Notes: generated by a model from the letters alone, not told the origin. A DNA stretch of 19,020 bases from Ga0077553 sp038215275 (GCA_038215275.1 JBBQRA010000114.1:1-19020); one strand, 5' to 3'. Counted from the first letter of the stretch, positions 8,009 to 15,180 are shown. A program made the numbers and translations.

Positions 8009-8733
8009 CAGTACCCAGCGACCTCCGCCTTGGTCGACATGATGGGCGATAGGCCCAGCCGAAGGCGCGCGTCGTCCAGCATGGCCGCCGTGCGGGTGGC
8101 TCCGCACCGGGTGACACCAAGGGCTCGGACGGCGAGCAGGGCGTCGAGATCCCGGACACCGCCGGCTGCCTTCACCTGAACCTGCGGAGCGGCGTGTTTT
8201 CGCATCAAGATGAGATCGGCGTGGGTGGCGCCGGAGGGTGCGTAGCCAGTGGAGGTCTTCACCCAGTCGGCCCCGATCTCGCTGCAAATCTCACACAGAC
8301 GGATTTTCTGGTCATCGTTGAGATAGGCGTTCTCGAAGATCACTTTCACTTTTTTCCCCGCGGCATGGGTTTCCTCCACGACGGTGCGGATGTCCTGAGC
8401 GACATAGTCCCAGTTGGCGGAAAGCACCTGACTCAGGTTGACCACCATATCCAGTTCTTCGCCGCCGTCGGCCAGGGCCTGCTTTGTTTCGGCGAGTTTG
8501 ATGGCCGTCGTGTGGCCGCCGTGCGGGAAACCAATGGTGGTGCTCGCCTTCACAGCGGTCCCTTGCAAGAGCCCGGCGCAGCGCTGGAGGGCGTAGGGGA
8601 GAATACAAACGCGGGCTACGTCATAGTCCTTGGCGAGTTGTATACCCTGCTCGAGATTCGTGGCCGTGAGCGTGGGATTCAGGAGCGAATGATCGATCAT
8701 CTTGGCGACATCAAGGTAGGTGAAGTTAGACAT
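8008..8733 (-). CDS. deoC: Deoxyribose-phosphate aldolase
   Basis: A 241-residue DeoC, the standard class I aldolase that splits 2-deoxyribose 5-phosphate into glyceraldehyde 3-phosphate and acetaldehyde in deoxynucleoside catabolism. The Schiff-base lysine is Lys159 in WVKTSTGY. The second active-site lysine is Lys188 (VKAAGGVRD), and the catalytic Asp95 sits in ELDMVVN. The C-terminal GATRTAAML phosphate-binding region and the start DHSLLNPTL are also typical. Length and order fit a complete gene. It begins 6 bp after the ROK kinase stop and its own stop overlaps the MOSC start (TGATG), so it is the middle gene of a three-gene operon. A role in salvaging or clearing deoxynucleosides alongside a base-analogue detoxifier is plausible. 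Confidence 0.96.
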   Translation of the reverse strand: MSNFTYLDVAKMIDHSLLNPTLTATNLEQGIQLAKDYDVARVCILPYALQRCAGLLQGTAVKASTTIGFPHGGHTTAIKLAETKQALADGGEELDMVVNLSQVLSANWDYVAQDIRTVVEETHAAGKKVKVIFENAYLNDDQKIRLCEICSEIGADWVKTSTGYAPSGATHADLILMRKHAAPQVQVKAAGGVRDLDALLAVRALGVTRCGATRTAAMLDDARLRLGLSPIMSTKAEVAGY

Positions 8734-8739
8734 ATTCGC

Positions 8740-9615
8740 TTACGTTAAGTCTAGCGAAGCAAGGGCAAGCGCGCCGAGGACGCCGGCCTTCTCTCCGAGC
8801 GCGGAGCGCTCCAGACGGACAGCATCCGGCGGAAACATGCGAACGCGGGCGGCCACCGTAGTCCGGACGGGGCCAAGCAACAGGTCGCCGAGGGAGGAGA
8901 GGCCTCCGCCGAAGACGACGAGGTCCGGGTGGAGAGCGCTGATCATATTGGCGACGGCGATGCCGAGGTACTCTCCGGCGCGGGCGAACAGCGGCTGGCA
9001 TTCCGGGAGAGACGCCATCGCCGAAACCGTCACCGGTCGGCCGAGCAGGGCCGTGCCGGCCCGGGCGAGCGCTGGGCCGCTGACCAGGGTTTCGAGGCAG
9101 CCGCGGCTGCCGCAGTTGCAGGGTTCCCCGTAGGGCTCAATCGTCTGGTGGCCCAGCTCGCCCGCGGCACCGAAAGGGCCGAGGCGGAGGCGGCCATCAA
9201 TGACTATGCCGCCTCCGACACCCGTGCCGAGCGTATAGAGGAGCATGTTTGGCGCGGAGTGGCCGAAGCGAAACTCTCCCAGCGTCGCGGTCCGGGCGTC
9301 ATTGAGAATACGGACGGGGATGCCGAGCTCCGCGGCGAGACGGCCGGCCAGGGGCACGCCGCGCCACTGGGTGGCAAGATTGGGAAGGAACAGAACATCG
9401 CCGGTGATTCGGTCTACCAGACCCGGCACGCCGATGCCGAGGGCGGCGGGAGATCCGCCTAAAGCGCGGACGAGGCCGGCGAGCCGGGCAATGACATGGT
9501 CGGGGCCGCCATCGGCCTCGGTGGGGATGATTTGTTCAGCCACCAGCTCGCCGTCGGGTCGTCCGAGGGCTCCGGCGATCTTTGTACCACCCAGGTCGAT
9601 GGCCGCGTAAAGCAT
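8740..9615 (-). CDS. ROK-family sugar kinase
   Basis: 291 residues with all ROK hallmarks: the ATP loop DLGGTK (7-12), the catalytic Asp106 in LNDARTA, and GTGVGGGIVIDG (130-141). The zinc signature ELGH at 153-156 is followed by CNCGSRGCLE (166-175), giving the ligands His156, Cys166, Cys168 and Cys173. There is no N-terminal helix-turn-helix, so it is an enzyme and not a ROK repressor. Glucokinase, fructokinase, N-acetylglucosamine kinase or allose kinase are all possible; the GELGH..E spacing fits the glucokinase/hexokinase group but does not decide the sugar. The start is the ATG at 9615, with GGAG just upstream. It is the first gene of the ROK-deoC-MOSC operon and is divergent from tatA across a 68-bp gap that must hold both promoters. 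Confidence 0.93.
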   Translation of the reverse strand: MLYAAIDLGGTKIAGALGRPDGELVAEQIIPTEADGGPDHVIARLAGLVRALGGSPAALGIGVPGLVDRITGDVLFLPNLATQWRGVPLAGRLAAELGIPVRILNDARTATLGEFRFGHSAPNMLLYTLGTGVGGGIVIDGRLRLGPFGAAGELGHQTIEPYGEPCNCGSRGCLETLVSGPALARAGTALLGRPVTVSAMASLPECQPLFARAGEYLGIAVANMISALHPDLVVFGGGLSSLGDLLLGPVRTTVAARVRMFPPDAVRLERSALGEKAGVLGALALASLDLT

Positions 9616-9683
9616 CGGCTCCAGGATACCCTGTGATAGACTGAAGCTGAATTCTCATTCCTCAAGGGAGGTAACACCAATCC

Positions 9684-10151
9684 ATGGGCTCGCTCGGCAC
9701 TCAGGAGATGATTCTGATTTTCATCCTGGCCCTGCTGGTTTTCGGTCCTAAAAAGTTACCGGAATTGGGCAGGACAGTGGCGAAAGCGATGGGCGAATTC
9801 CGGCGGGCATCGTCGGAGTTGCGGTCCACGTTTGAGCGCGAAATGAACTCCTTGGAGCGGGATAACGGATCGATGAAGGAGCTGAACGAGCTCCGGGATG
9901 TAACGCGTGAGTTCCAGAACGAGATCACGAACTACGACGACTCGTCTTATTACGACTACGGGGAATCGACCCCGCAGTTGACAGATTCCACCGCAACCTC
10001 TTCATCCACGGTAAGCGCATCCGCACCTCAGGGCGCTGAACAGACCACAGTTGAGACACCGGCCGACATAACCGCCGAACCCATCCCGGAAACTCCGTTG
10101 GTGGTAAAGGCGGCCGAAGGCACCGTGTCGCAGAACCCAGTGGCTAGTTAA
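9684..10151 (+). CDS. tatA: Twin-arginine translocase TatA/TatB-type subunit
   Basis: 155 residues. The N-terminus MGSLGTQEMILIFILALLVFGPKKLPELGR is the TatA/B family membrane helix, hinge and start of the amphipathic helix, with the Phe20-Gly21 hinge and the AKAMGEFRRASSELRSTF helix. TatA forms the protein-conducting assembly of the Tat export system and TatB is the substrate-receptor partner of TatC. This protein mixes their marks: Glu8 and GP (21-22) are TatB-like, while Phe20 and a clear PKKLPELG are TatA-like. A single protein may serve both roles, as in other bacteria with only TatA and TatC. The tail beyond residue 80 is acidic, with a YYDYG patch (84-94), and rich in Thr/Ser/Glu. Translation is supported by AAGGGAGGT 11 nt upstream of the ATG. 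tatC follows 15 bp downstream. Confidence 0.92.
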   Translation: MGSLGTQEMILIFILALLVFGPKKLPELGRTVAKAMGEFRRASSELRSTFEREMNSLERDNGSMKELNELRDVTREFQNEITNYDDSSYYDYGESTPQLTDSTATSSSTVSASAPQGAEQTTVETPADITAEPIPETPLVVKAAEGTVSQNPVAS

Positions 10152-10166
10152 TCCAAACCGTATATT

Positions 10167-11354
10167 ATGTCATCGGAAGAGCAGAAGGGGCCCGTCCCCG
10201 AAAGTGAACTATTGCCGGTAGAACCGGAAAGCACACCGGTCGTGAAGACCGACGAGGACCCTTCTGCTTCCGAGGAGACCCACGTCTCGCATGAGCAAAC
10301 TACGGATGCCGACCACGATTCCCATTATTATGATGGGTATACGTACGATGACCCGTACTCGCAGGTAGACAATACCCCGGCCACGACCACGGCCGCAGCA
10401 GCCCCGCTGGTACCCGCTTCCTCAGGCGGCGGCACCACTCCACCTCCCTCCTCCACACCAGATGAAGAGGACGCAGACGACGACGGCATGCTCCGGATGA
10501 GCTTCCTCGAACACCTGGAAGAGTTGCGAAGCCGGTTGATCAAAGCGCTCGGCGGTGTCGCCGTGGCATTCCTGCTCTCGATGTTCTTCGCTAATGAGAT
10601 TTGGAAAGCGATTTCCGACCCTGCCGCTGAAGCGCTCACGCGGCTGGGCTACCCCCCAACGCTGAAGCAGTTAAGCCCGACCGACGCCTTCACTGTCATC
10701 TGGATGAAGGTGCCACTGCTGACAGCGACCTTCCTTTCTTCCCCGTGGATCCTGTACCAGGTTTGGTCGTTTATCTCACCGGGCTTGTACAAGAAGGAAC
10801 GCCGGTTCGCTGCCCCGTTTATCATTTGTACCGCCGGGTTGTTTGTGTTGGGCGGATTGTTCGCCTACTTCGTTGCATTCCGGTTCGGGCTGGAGTTCTT
10901 GCTCGGCATGGGCAAGGACATCAACGTGGAGCCGGCCATCAACCTGGTGGATTATTTTGATCTGTTTGTGAACGTTACACTCGGTATCGGCCTGGTGTTT
11001 GAGATGCCCGTGGCTGTCTTCTTCCTCACGTTCCTCCGGATTACGACGGCCAAGTTCCTGCTAGCCAATTCGCGGTATGCGATTCTGATCATCGTAATTC
11101 TGGCCGCCGTGGTTACCCCGACGCCGGACATCTTTAACCTGATGATTTTCTCCGTGCCGATGGTGTTCCTCTACTTCGTCGGTGTGTTTGCCAGCTATTT
11201 GCTGGAACTCCGCCGGAACGACGAGGGCTTCCCCTGGGCTTCGGTGTTGGTGATTGTAGCCTCCCTGTTGGCGGTTGTAGCGGGTCTTTTGTACCTCGCA
11301 GTTTCGCAGTATGGCTATAAACTGGGTCCGGCTTGGCCTTTCCTATTGCGTTGA
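10167..11354 (+). CDS. tatC: Sec-independent protein translocase TatC with long acidic N-terminal extension
   Basis: TatC binds twin-arginine signal peptides in the inner membrane. The core begins at about residue 111 (MSFLEHLEELRSRL), exactly as other TatC proteins start, with the conserved HLxELRxR motif. It continues through several membrane helices, including GLVFEMPVAVFF, which carries the conserved FExPVA motif, and FMVFLYFVGVFASYLLEL near the C-terminus. What is unusual is the 107-residue N-terminal extension: about a third Asp/Glu/Ser/Thr, tyrosine-rich (HYYDGYTYDDPY, 53-64), then a Pro/Ala/Gly linker. An internal ATG at 10488 would give a normal-length TatC, but it lacks a ribosome site; the ATG at 10167 also has no strong one, so translation may depend on tatA, which ends 15 bp upstream. 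The frame is open and codon use across the extension looks normal, so I keep the long form. Confidence 0.93.
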   Translation: MSSEEQKGPVPESELLPVEPESTPVVKTDEDPSASEETHVSHEQTTDADHDSHYYDGYTYDDPYSQVDNTPATTTAAAAPLVPASSGGGTTPPPSSTPDEEDADDDGMLRMSFLEHLEELRSRLIKALGGVAVAFLLSMFFANEIWKAISDPAAEALTRLGYPPTLKQLSPTDAFTVIWMKVPLLTATFLSSPWILYQVWSFISPGLYKKERRFAAPFIICTAGLFVLGGLFAYFVAFRFGLEFLLGMGKDINVEPAINLVDYFDLFVNVTLGIGLVFEMPVAVFFLTFLRITTAKFLLANSRYAILIIVILAAVVTPTPDIFNLMIFSVPMVFLYFVGVFASYLLELRRNDEGFPWASVLVIVASLLAVVAGLLYLAVSQYGYKLGPAWPFLLR

Positions 11355-11369
11355 TTATCCCCCCCCCGA

Positions 11370-11400
11370 TTAGTACTAACCCGTTCAAGAATAAGTACTT
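11370..11400. promoter_or_regulatory. Pair of AGTACT palindromes after tatC
   Basis: TTAGTACTAA at 11370-11379 is a perfect 10-bp palindrome, and AAGTACTT at 11393-11400 is a perfect 8-bp palindrome. Their centres are 22 bp apart, about two helix turns, as expected for a dimeric regulator binding one face of DNA. They lie in the 115-bp gap before the small coiled-coil gene. No partner regulator is nearby. Confidence 0.25.
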
Positions 11401-11469
11401 TCCTACCATGTAGATTCAGTTAATGCGGGTTATCCTGCTAGGGAATCGCCTTTGCCGCGGTGCACCCTG

Positions 11470-11676
11470 ATGGACTTATATCAAGCAATCCAAGAGCTAT
11501 ACGAGGAGAAGCGCCGCCTCGACCAGGCCATTGCGGCGCTGGAGAGCCAGGGGATTGCGCCGGTACCGCCTCCGCGTCGCCGGGGCCGGAAGTCGATGAA
11601 CGAAGAGGAGCGGAAGCAAGTCTCCGAACGGATGCGGAAATACTGGGAGAGCCGGCGGGAACCGGCCGACGGTTAG
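11470..11676 (+). CDS. Small coiled-coil protein with basic RGRK tail
   Basis: 68 residues from the ATG at 11470-11472; an alternative TTG at 11452 would add six residues. The N-terminal half MDLYQAIQELYEEKRRLDQAI has heptad spacing of hydrophobic residues and should form a coiled coil or helical hairpin. A PVPPPRRRGRKSM segment (AT-hook-like core RGRK) and a basic helix EEERKQVSERMRKYWESRR follow. I recall similarly built short proteins in Acidobacteriota, but know no function; DNA or RNA binding is an inference from charge and layout. It converges with the methyltransferase gene, the stops overlapping by 4 nt. It is separated from tatC by 115 bp that hold a 9-C run (11359-11367) and two palindromes. 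Confidence 0.65.
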   Translation: MDLYQAIQELYEEKRRLDQAIAALESQGIAPVPPPRRRGRKSMNEEERKQVSERMRKYWESRREPADG

Positions 11677-12338
11677 CGCTTAAAAAACCAGAGCCAGAAG
11701 TACTGTTGGCCAGCGCCGTGGCTGTAGCGAGGTTCGAATCCACAGCGCTCTGCCATTGCGTAGGCCTGTTCCCGGGAGAACGGCACGCCCAGCCAAGTGT
11801 CTCCAGGCGTGCTCTTTACGGTGACATCCCCTTGGACCTGGAACTTGAACAGGGCGCCGGGCCGGAGCAAGCGGGAGACTTCCCGCACATAGTTTTCAAT
11901 CACTTCCCGGCTGGGGATGTGCTGGAAGACGATGGTGGAGAACGCGAAATCGAAATCGGCCACTGGAACGACGGTGAGGTCGGTTCCGTTGTTTTGATAA
12001 ACGTAGGCGTGAGGGAAGTTTGCCAAAGCAGCGGTGGCTTGGGCTACCATTTCCGGGCTGATGTCGACGGCATGCACCTCGCCGAATAGACCGGCGAGCG
12101 CACGGGTCACTCGCGCGGCGCCGCACCCGATTTCCAGGACGCGCATCGCCTTCGGGTCTTTCCCCTGGCAGATGTTGGTCATGTCGGTGAGGATCTCTTC
12201 GGCCACCGTCCGCTCGCCGGATTGGAAGAACTCATCGTCGGTCCAATTCTTGTTTGCGGTATTGACGTAGTAGCGAGCGTTTTCGCGAGCGCGGGCGTCC
12301 CATTCGGCCCGCATTTTCGAGAGGATGTTTTCAGCCAT
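11673..12338 (-). CDS. Class I SAM-dependent methyltransferase
   Basis: 221 residues with the SAM-binding motif VLEIGCGAARVT (67-78), the acidic residue of motif II in HAVDISPEM (89-97), and the later strands FDFAFSTIVFQHIPS and EVSRLLRPGALFKFQV. It is a Methyltransf_11/25-like small-molecule or tRNA-type methyltransferase; the substrate is not decidable. An N-terminal helical cap (MRAEWDARARENARYYV) is a pattern seen in methyltransferases of acidobacterial and actinobacterial secondary or polysaccharide metabolism. The ATG at 12338-12336 has no clear ribosome site. It is read away from the tRNA and dcd genes, and its stop overlaps the stop of the small coiled-coil gene. Confidence 0.88.
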   Translation of the reverse strand: MAENILSKMRAEWDARARENARYYVNTANKNWTDDEFFQSGERTVAEEILTDMTNICQGKDPKAMRVLEIGCGAARVTRALAGLFGEVHAVDISPEMVAQATAALANFPHAYVYQNNGTDLTVVPVADFDFAFSTIVFQHIPSREVIENYVREVSRLLRPGALFKFQVQGDVTVKSTPGDTWLGVPFSREQAYAMAERCGFEPRYSHGAGQQYFWLWFFKR

Positions 12339-12382
12339 CGGAAAAGTTTATTGTACCGTGCCCACGAGGCGCTTCTGTTTTG

Positions 12383-12388
12383 TATACT
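12383..12388 (+). promoter_or_regulatory. Candidate -10 box TATACT of the tRNA gene
   Basis: TATACT lies 14 nt before the mature tRNA 5' end, a typical spacing for a tRNA transcription start close to the mature end. A good -35 box is not seen at 16-18 bp, so I hold this loosely. The GC-rich start after it (GCGTGGG) would suit growth-rate control. Confidence 0.4.
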
Positions 12389-12402
12389 AGTAAAAGTCGC
12401 GT

Positions 12403-12478
12403 GGGCGACTAGCTCAGTTGGGAGAGCACCACGTTCGCATCGTGGGGGTCGTGGGTTCGAATCCCATGTCGTCCACCA
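12403..12478 (+). tRNA. tRNA-Ala (anticodon CGC)
   Basis: A full 76-nt cloverleaf with encoded CCA: acceptor stem GGGCGAC pairing with GTCGTCC, D arm GCTC..GAGC, anticodon stem CCACG/CGTGG with loop TTCGCAT (anticodon CGC), a 5-nt variable loop, and T arm GTGGG TTCGAAT CCCAT. The third acceptor pair is G3-U70, the chief identity element for alanyl-tRNA synthetase, which confirms alanine. It reads GCG codons. The gene stands alone, 21 nt before dcd, and may be cotranscribed with it. Confidence 0.97.
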
Positions 12479-12499
12479 AAATCCTCCTCCGGCATTTTC

Positions 12500-13087
12500 A
12501 TGGTCCTTTCGGACATCGATATTAAACGCTACATGGCGGAGGGCAAGATCCGGATTGAACCGGAACTGCCAGCAGAACAGTATGGATCCTGTTCGGTAGA
12601 TTTTCGTCTCGGCAACGAGTTCAGCGTTTTTGAGCATTCCCGCTTCGCCTTTATCGATCCCCGGGACCGGGGCGCGATTCAGGATATGATGCGGACCATT
12701 ATCGTCCCTCCGGGCGAGCCTTTCATCCTGCAGCCACGAGATTTCTGCCTCGCGATCACGGAAGAGCGGCTTGACTTGGCCGACGACGTTCTTGGGCGCC
12801 TGGAAGGCCGTTCGAGTCTGGGCCGAATCGGCATCATCGTGCATGGTACAGCCGGGCTTTTTGATCCCGGTTGGACGGGGAAGGCGACGCTGGAACTTTC
12901 GAATCTGGGCCGCGTGCCGGTGGCGCTGTACCCGGGCATGCGCATCTGCTCCTTTACTTTTGAGCAGCTCACAACGCCAGTTTCGGTGCCGTACCGGGTC
13001 AAGCCGGGGAACAAGTATTCCGGTCAGACGAGCCCGTTGGCGTCGAGACTCTCGGGCGAAGTCAGCAAGATTAATGAGCCGCAATAG
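12500..13087 (+). CDS. dcd: dCTP deaminase (possibly the dUMP-forming bifunctional type)
   Basis: 195 residues, the family length. dCTP deaminase makes dUTP from dCTP for thymidylate synthesis. The core GRSSLGRIGIIVHGTAGLFD (residues 103-122), followed by LELSN (131-135) with the catalytic Glu132, is decisive. The C-terminal NKYSGQTSPLASR is the nucleotide-closing tail. The TAG motif and LELSN resemble the bifunctional dCTP deaminase/dUTPase of mycobacteria and methanogens more than the TAH and LEFYN of E. coli Dcd. So this enzyme may go directly to dUMP; several monofunctional enzymes also carry TAG, so this is not proof. The gene starts 21 nt after the tRNA and has no visible ribosome-binding site (the leader is C/T-rich), which is odd for an essential housekeeping enzyme. 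Confidence 0.95.
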   Translation: MVLSDIDIKRYMAEGKIRIEPELPAEQYGSCSVDFRLGNEFSVFEHSRFAFIDPRDRGAIQDMMRTIIVPPGEPFILQPRDFCLAITEERLDLADDVLGRLEGRSSLGRIGIIVHGTAGLFDPGWTGKATLELSNLGRVPVALYPGMRICSFTFEQLTTPVSVPYRVKPGNKYSGQTSPLASRLSGEVSKINEPQ

Positions 13088-13136
13088 CACTTTTTTCTCA
13101 TAGATATATACCACTGGCCGATATCCCCTTCAAGTG

Positions 13137-15173
13137 ATGGGTTCTCCGCTAGAGCTGTTGATTTTCGTAGGGAGTAGTCTGCTGCTGCTGTTGGGCGGCC
13201 TAGGATACTCTCGGCTGCGGCGGCATCTCCTGGGTCAGACGAGACGATTAGAAGACGCTCTCGCCGCCGAGCGCAACGCCCGCGAACGCTATGGTGAGCT
13301 TTTCGCGAGCGCCAGCGACGTGATTCTTCAATTGAATCTGGATGGCCGCGTAGTGGCCGCCAATCGCGCGGCGGAACAGCTGCTGGCCAACAGCGGGGCG
13401 AGCCTTGAGAGCCAGTTTGTCGAAGAGATGTTCGTAACTGATGACCCCGGGTGGTACTTCGACACCATGGACGAGGTCCGGCGATCCGGCGCCGTCCGGG
13501 TGGAGCGGGAACTTTTGAGCCGGGAGGGCGAACGCCTTACGCTCGAATTGAATTGCCGAATGCGATTGGACCACGGCTTCGAGACCGGTCTACTGGCGAT
13601 TGGCCGCGATATCACGCAACGGATCCGGCTGCAGCAGCAGATGGAGCGCGCGAGGCTCGCTGCGGAGTCAAACGCCCTAGCGAAGAGCATTTTTCTCGCC
13701 AACATGAGCCACGAGATCCGCACGCCGATGAACGGAATCCTCGGGATGACACAATTGCTGCTCGAAACGCCGCTCAATCTGGAGCAGCGCGATCAGGCAT
13801 CGACCATTCAACACTCTGCTGAAGCACTCCTGGCAATTCTGAATGACATTTTGGACCTGAGCCGGATTGAGGCCGGCAAGCTGGAACTGGCGCAAGAGAG
13901 TTTCGACTTGCCCGCCGTATTCGAAGAAGTGATGGAACTACTCGCGCCCATCGCCCGGACTAAGGATCGGGAGTTTCTCTTTGAATTCCCGCCGAATCTG
14001 CCGGCGCACTACCTGGGAGACGCCGGGCGACTGCGGCAAGTCGTCCTGAATCTGGTGGGCAACGCGCTGAAGTTCACCGAGCAGGGGTTTGTAGAAATCC
14101 GAGTGACCGGTTTGCCGAATGAGCTGTACTGTGAACTGTTGATTGAAGTGGAAGACTCCGGAATCGGCATGACGAACGCGCAAGCGGCGCGGATGTTCCA
14201 GCCGTTTGAACAGGCGGAGCCGGGGACACAGCGGCAGTTTGGGGGCACCGGCCTAGGGTTGGCGTTGTCGAAAAAGATTGTCGATGCGATGGGCGGGGAG
14301 ATCGGTGTCCGCAGTTCGCCAGGGGAAGGGTCTGTTTTCTGGGTGATCCTCCGGCTTGGCGTAGACCGCGCAGCGCGGACGGAGTTCGTTCCCCGGCTCG
14401 CCGGTGTGCGGGTTTGGTGGAATATCGAGTCGCCGCGGCTGGAAAGGATGATTGGGCGCTACCTTGCCGCCCACGGAGCCATTCCCACGGAAGTGGCGCC
14501 AGAACTCTGGATTGCCGATCTGCCCGTGATCCCGGCGCCAGGGCTCCGGAGTGCGCGACGGTTGCTGTTGAGCCGAGACCCGAGTCCCAGGGTTGGGCCA
14601 GAAGCGGAGCGCCTGGGTTTTCAAGCGTGGCTCCGTCAACCCGTGCGACAGCGGGAACTCATCGAGACGCTGGAAGCTCTTCGGCTCCGTGGGCTCGAGA
14701 CGATTCTGGGCCCGGGCGTGTTGCGGCGGCAAAGCGAGTTCGTACCAATCCCGGCTACGCTCAACGGCCTGCGCGTTCTGTTGGCCGAAGATAATCGCGT
14801 GAATCAGAAGGTCGTCATCGGCATTCTGAAGCGCACCGGCTGCACGTTTGCGGTAGTGGAGAATGGCGCGCTTGCGCTGGAGGCCATGCAGCAGAGCGAG
14901 TTCGACGTGGTATTGATGGATTGCCACATGCCGGTGATGGATGGCTTTACGGCCGCCCGGTTGATCCGCAATCTCGATAGTCCCGCAGGCAGTGTCCCAA
15001 TCGTGGCGCTGACGGCCGGGGCTCTGGCAGAGGACCGGGACCGGTGCGGCGAAGCCGGCATGAATCATTTCCTAGCCAAACCATTCCGGGCAGAGGACCT
15101 GTTGAATCTGCTGACGGCGCTGCAAGGTTGCCCCAGTCCGGACGCCTCGCCCAGTCAGGTCGCTTTGCGATGA
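13137..15173 (+). CDS. Hybrid sensor histidine kinase with two receiver domains, one degenerate
   Basis: 678 residues from the ATG at 13137; a GTG at 13134 just before it is equally possible. Residue numbers below count the GTG as 1. It starts with one membrane segment (about 7-24, LLIFVGSSLLLLLGG). A coiled coil and PAS domain follow (about 36-165, VILQLNLDGRVVAANRAAE). The HisKA helix has His193 in SHEIRTPMNG. The ATPase has the N box (NLVGNALKF, 306-314), the G1 box DSGIGM (341-346) and the G2 box GGTGLGLAL (370-378). Residues about 421-518 are a receiver-like domain without the acidic pair, and its lysine is replaced (RQPVR). The last domain (about 545-662) is a normal receiver with Glu552/Asp553, phospho-Asp596 (VVLMDCHMP), Thr627 and Lys649. 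There is no periplasmic sensor; the ligand probably acts on PAS. No partner regulator is adjacent. Confidence 0.92.
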   Translation: MGSPLELLIFVGSSLLLLLGGLGYSRLRRHLLGQTRRLEDALAAERNARERYGELFASASDVILQLNLDGRVVAANRAAEQLLANSGASLESQFVEEMFVTDDPGWYFDTMDEVRRSGAVRVERELLSREGERLTLELNCRMRLDHGFETGLLAIGRDITQRIRLQQQMERARLAAESNALAKSIFLANMSHEIRTPMNGILGMTQLLLETPLNLEQRDQASTIQHSAEALLAILNDILDLSRIEAGKLELAQESFDLPAVFEEVMELLAPIARTKDREFLFEFPPNLPAHYLGDAGRLRQVVLNLVGNALKFTEQGFVEIRVTGLPNELYCELLIEVEDSGIGMTNAQAARMFQPFEQAEPGTQRQFGGTGLGLALSKKIVDAMGGEIGVRSSPGEGSVFWVILRLGVDRAARTEFVPRLAGVRVWWNIESPRLERMIGRYLAAHGAIPTEVAPELWIADLPVIPAPGLRSARRLLLSRDPSPRVGPEAERLGFQAWLRQPVRQRELIETLEALRLRGLETILGPGVLRRQSEFVPIPATLNGLRVLLAEDNRVNQKVVIGILKRTGCTFAVVENGALALEAMQQSEFDVVLMDCHMPVMDGFTAARLIRNLDSPAGSVPIVALTAGALAEDRDRCGEAGMNHFLAKPFRAEDLLNLLTALQGCPSPDASPSQVALR

Positions 15174-15180
15174 TCGGGGG

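Noticed and set aside
13089..13097. T-run after dcd as a terminator
   Set aside because: No stable GC stem precedes it; it probably forms an AT-rich promoter region for the sensor kinase instead.
12179..13114. A 311-codon minus-strand open frame across the tRNA and dcd
   Set aside because: It reads the reverse of the tRNA and gives the well-known spurious peptide WDSNPRPPRCERGALPTEL. dcd on the other strand is certain.
14253..15068. A 271-codon minus-strand frame over the hybrid kinase
   Set aside because: Antisense to the ATPase and receiver domains, which have clear motifs in the plus-strand frame.
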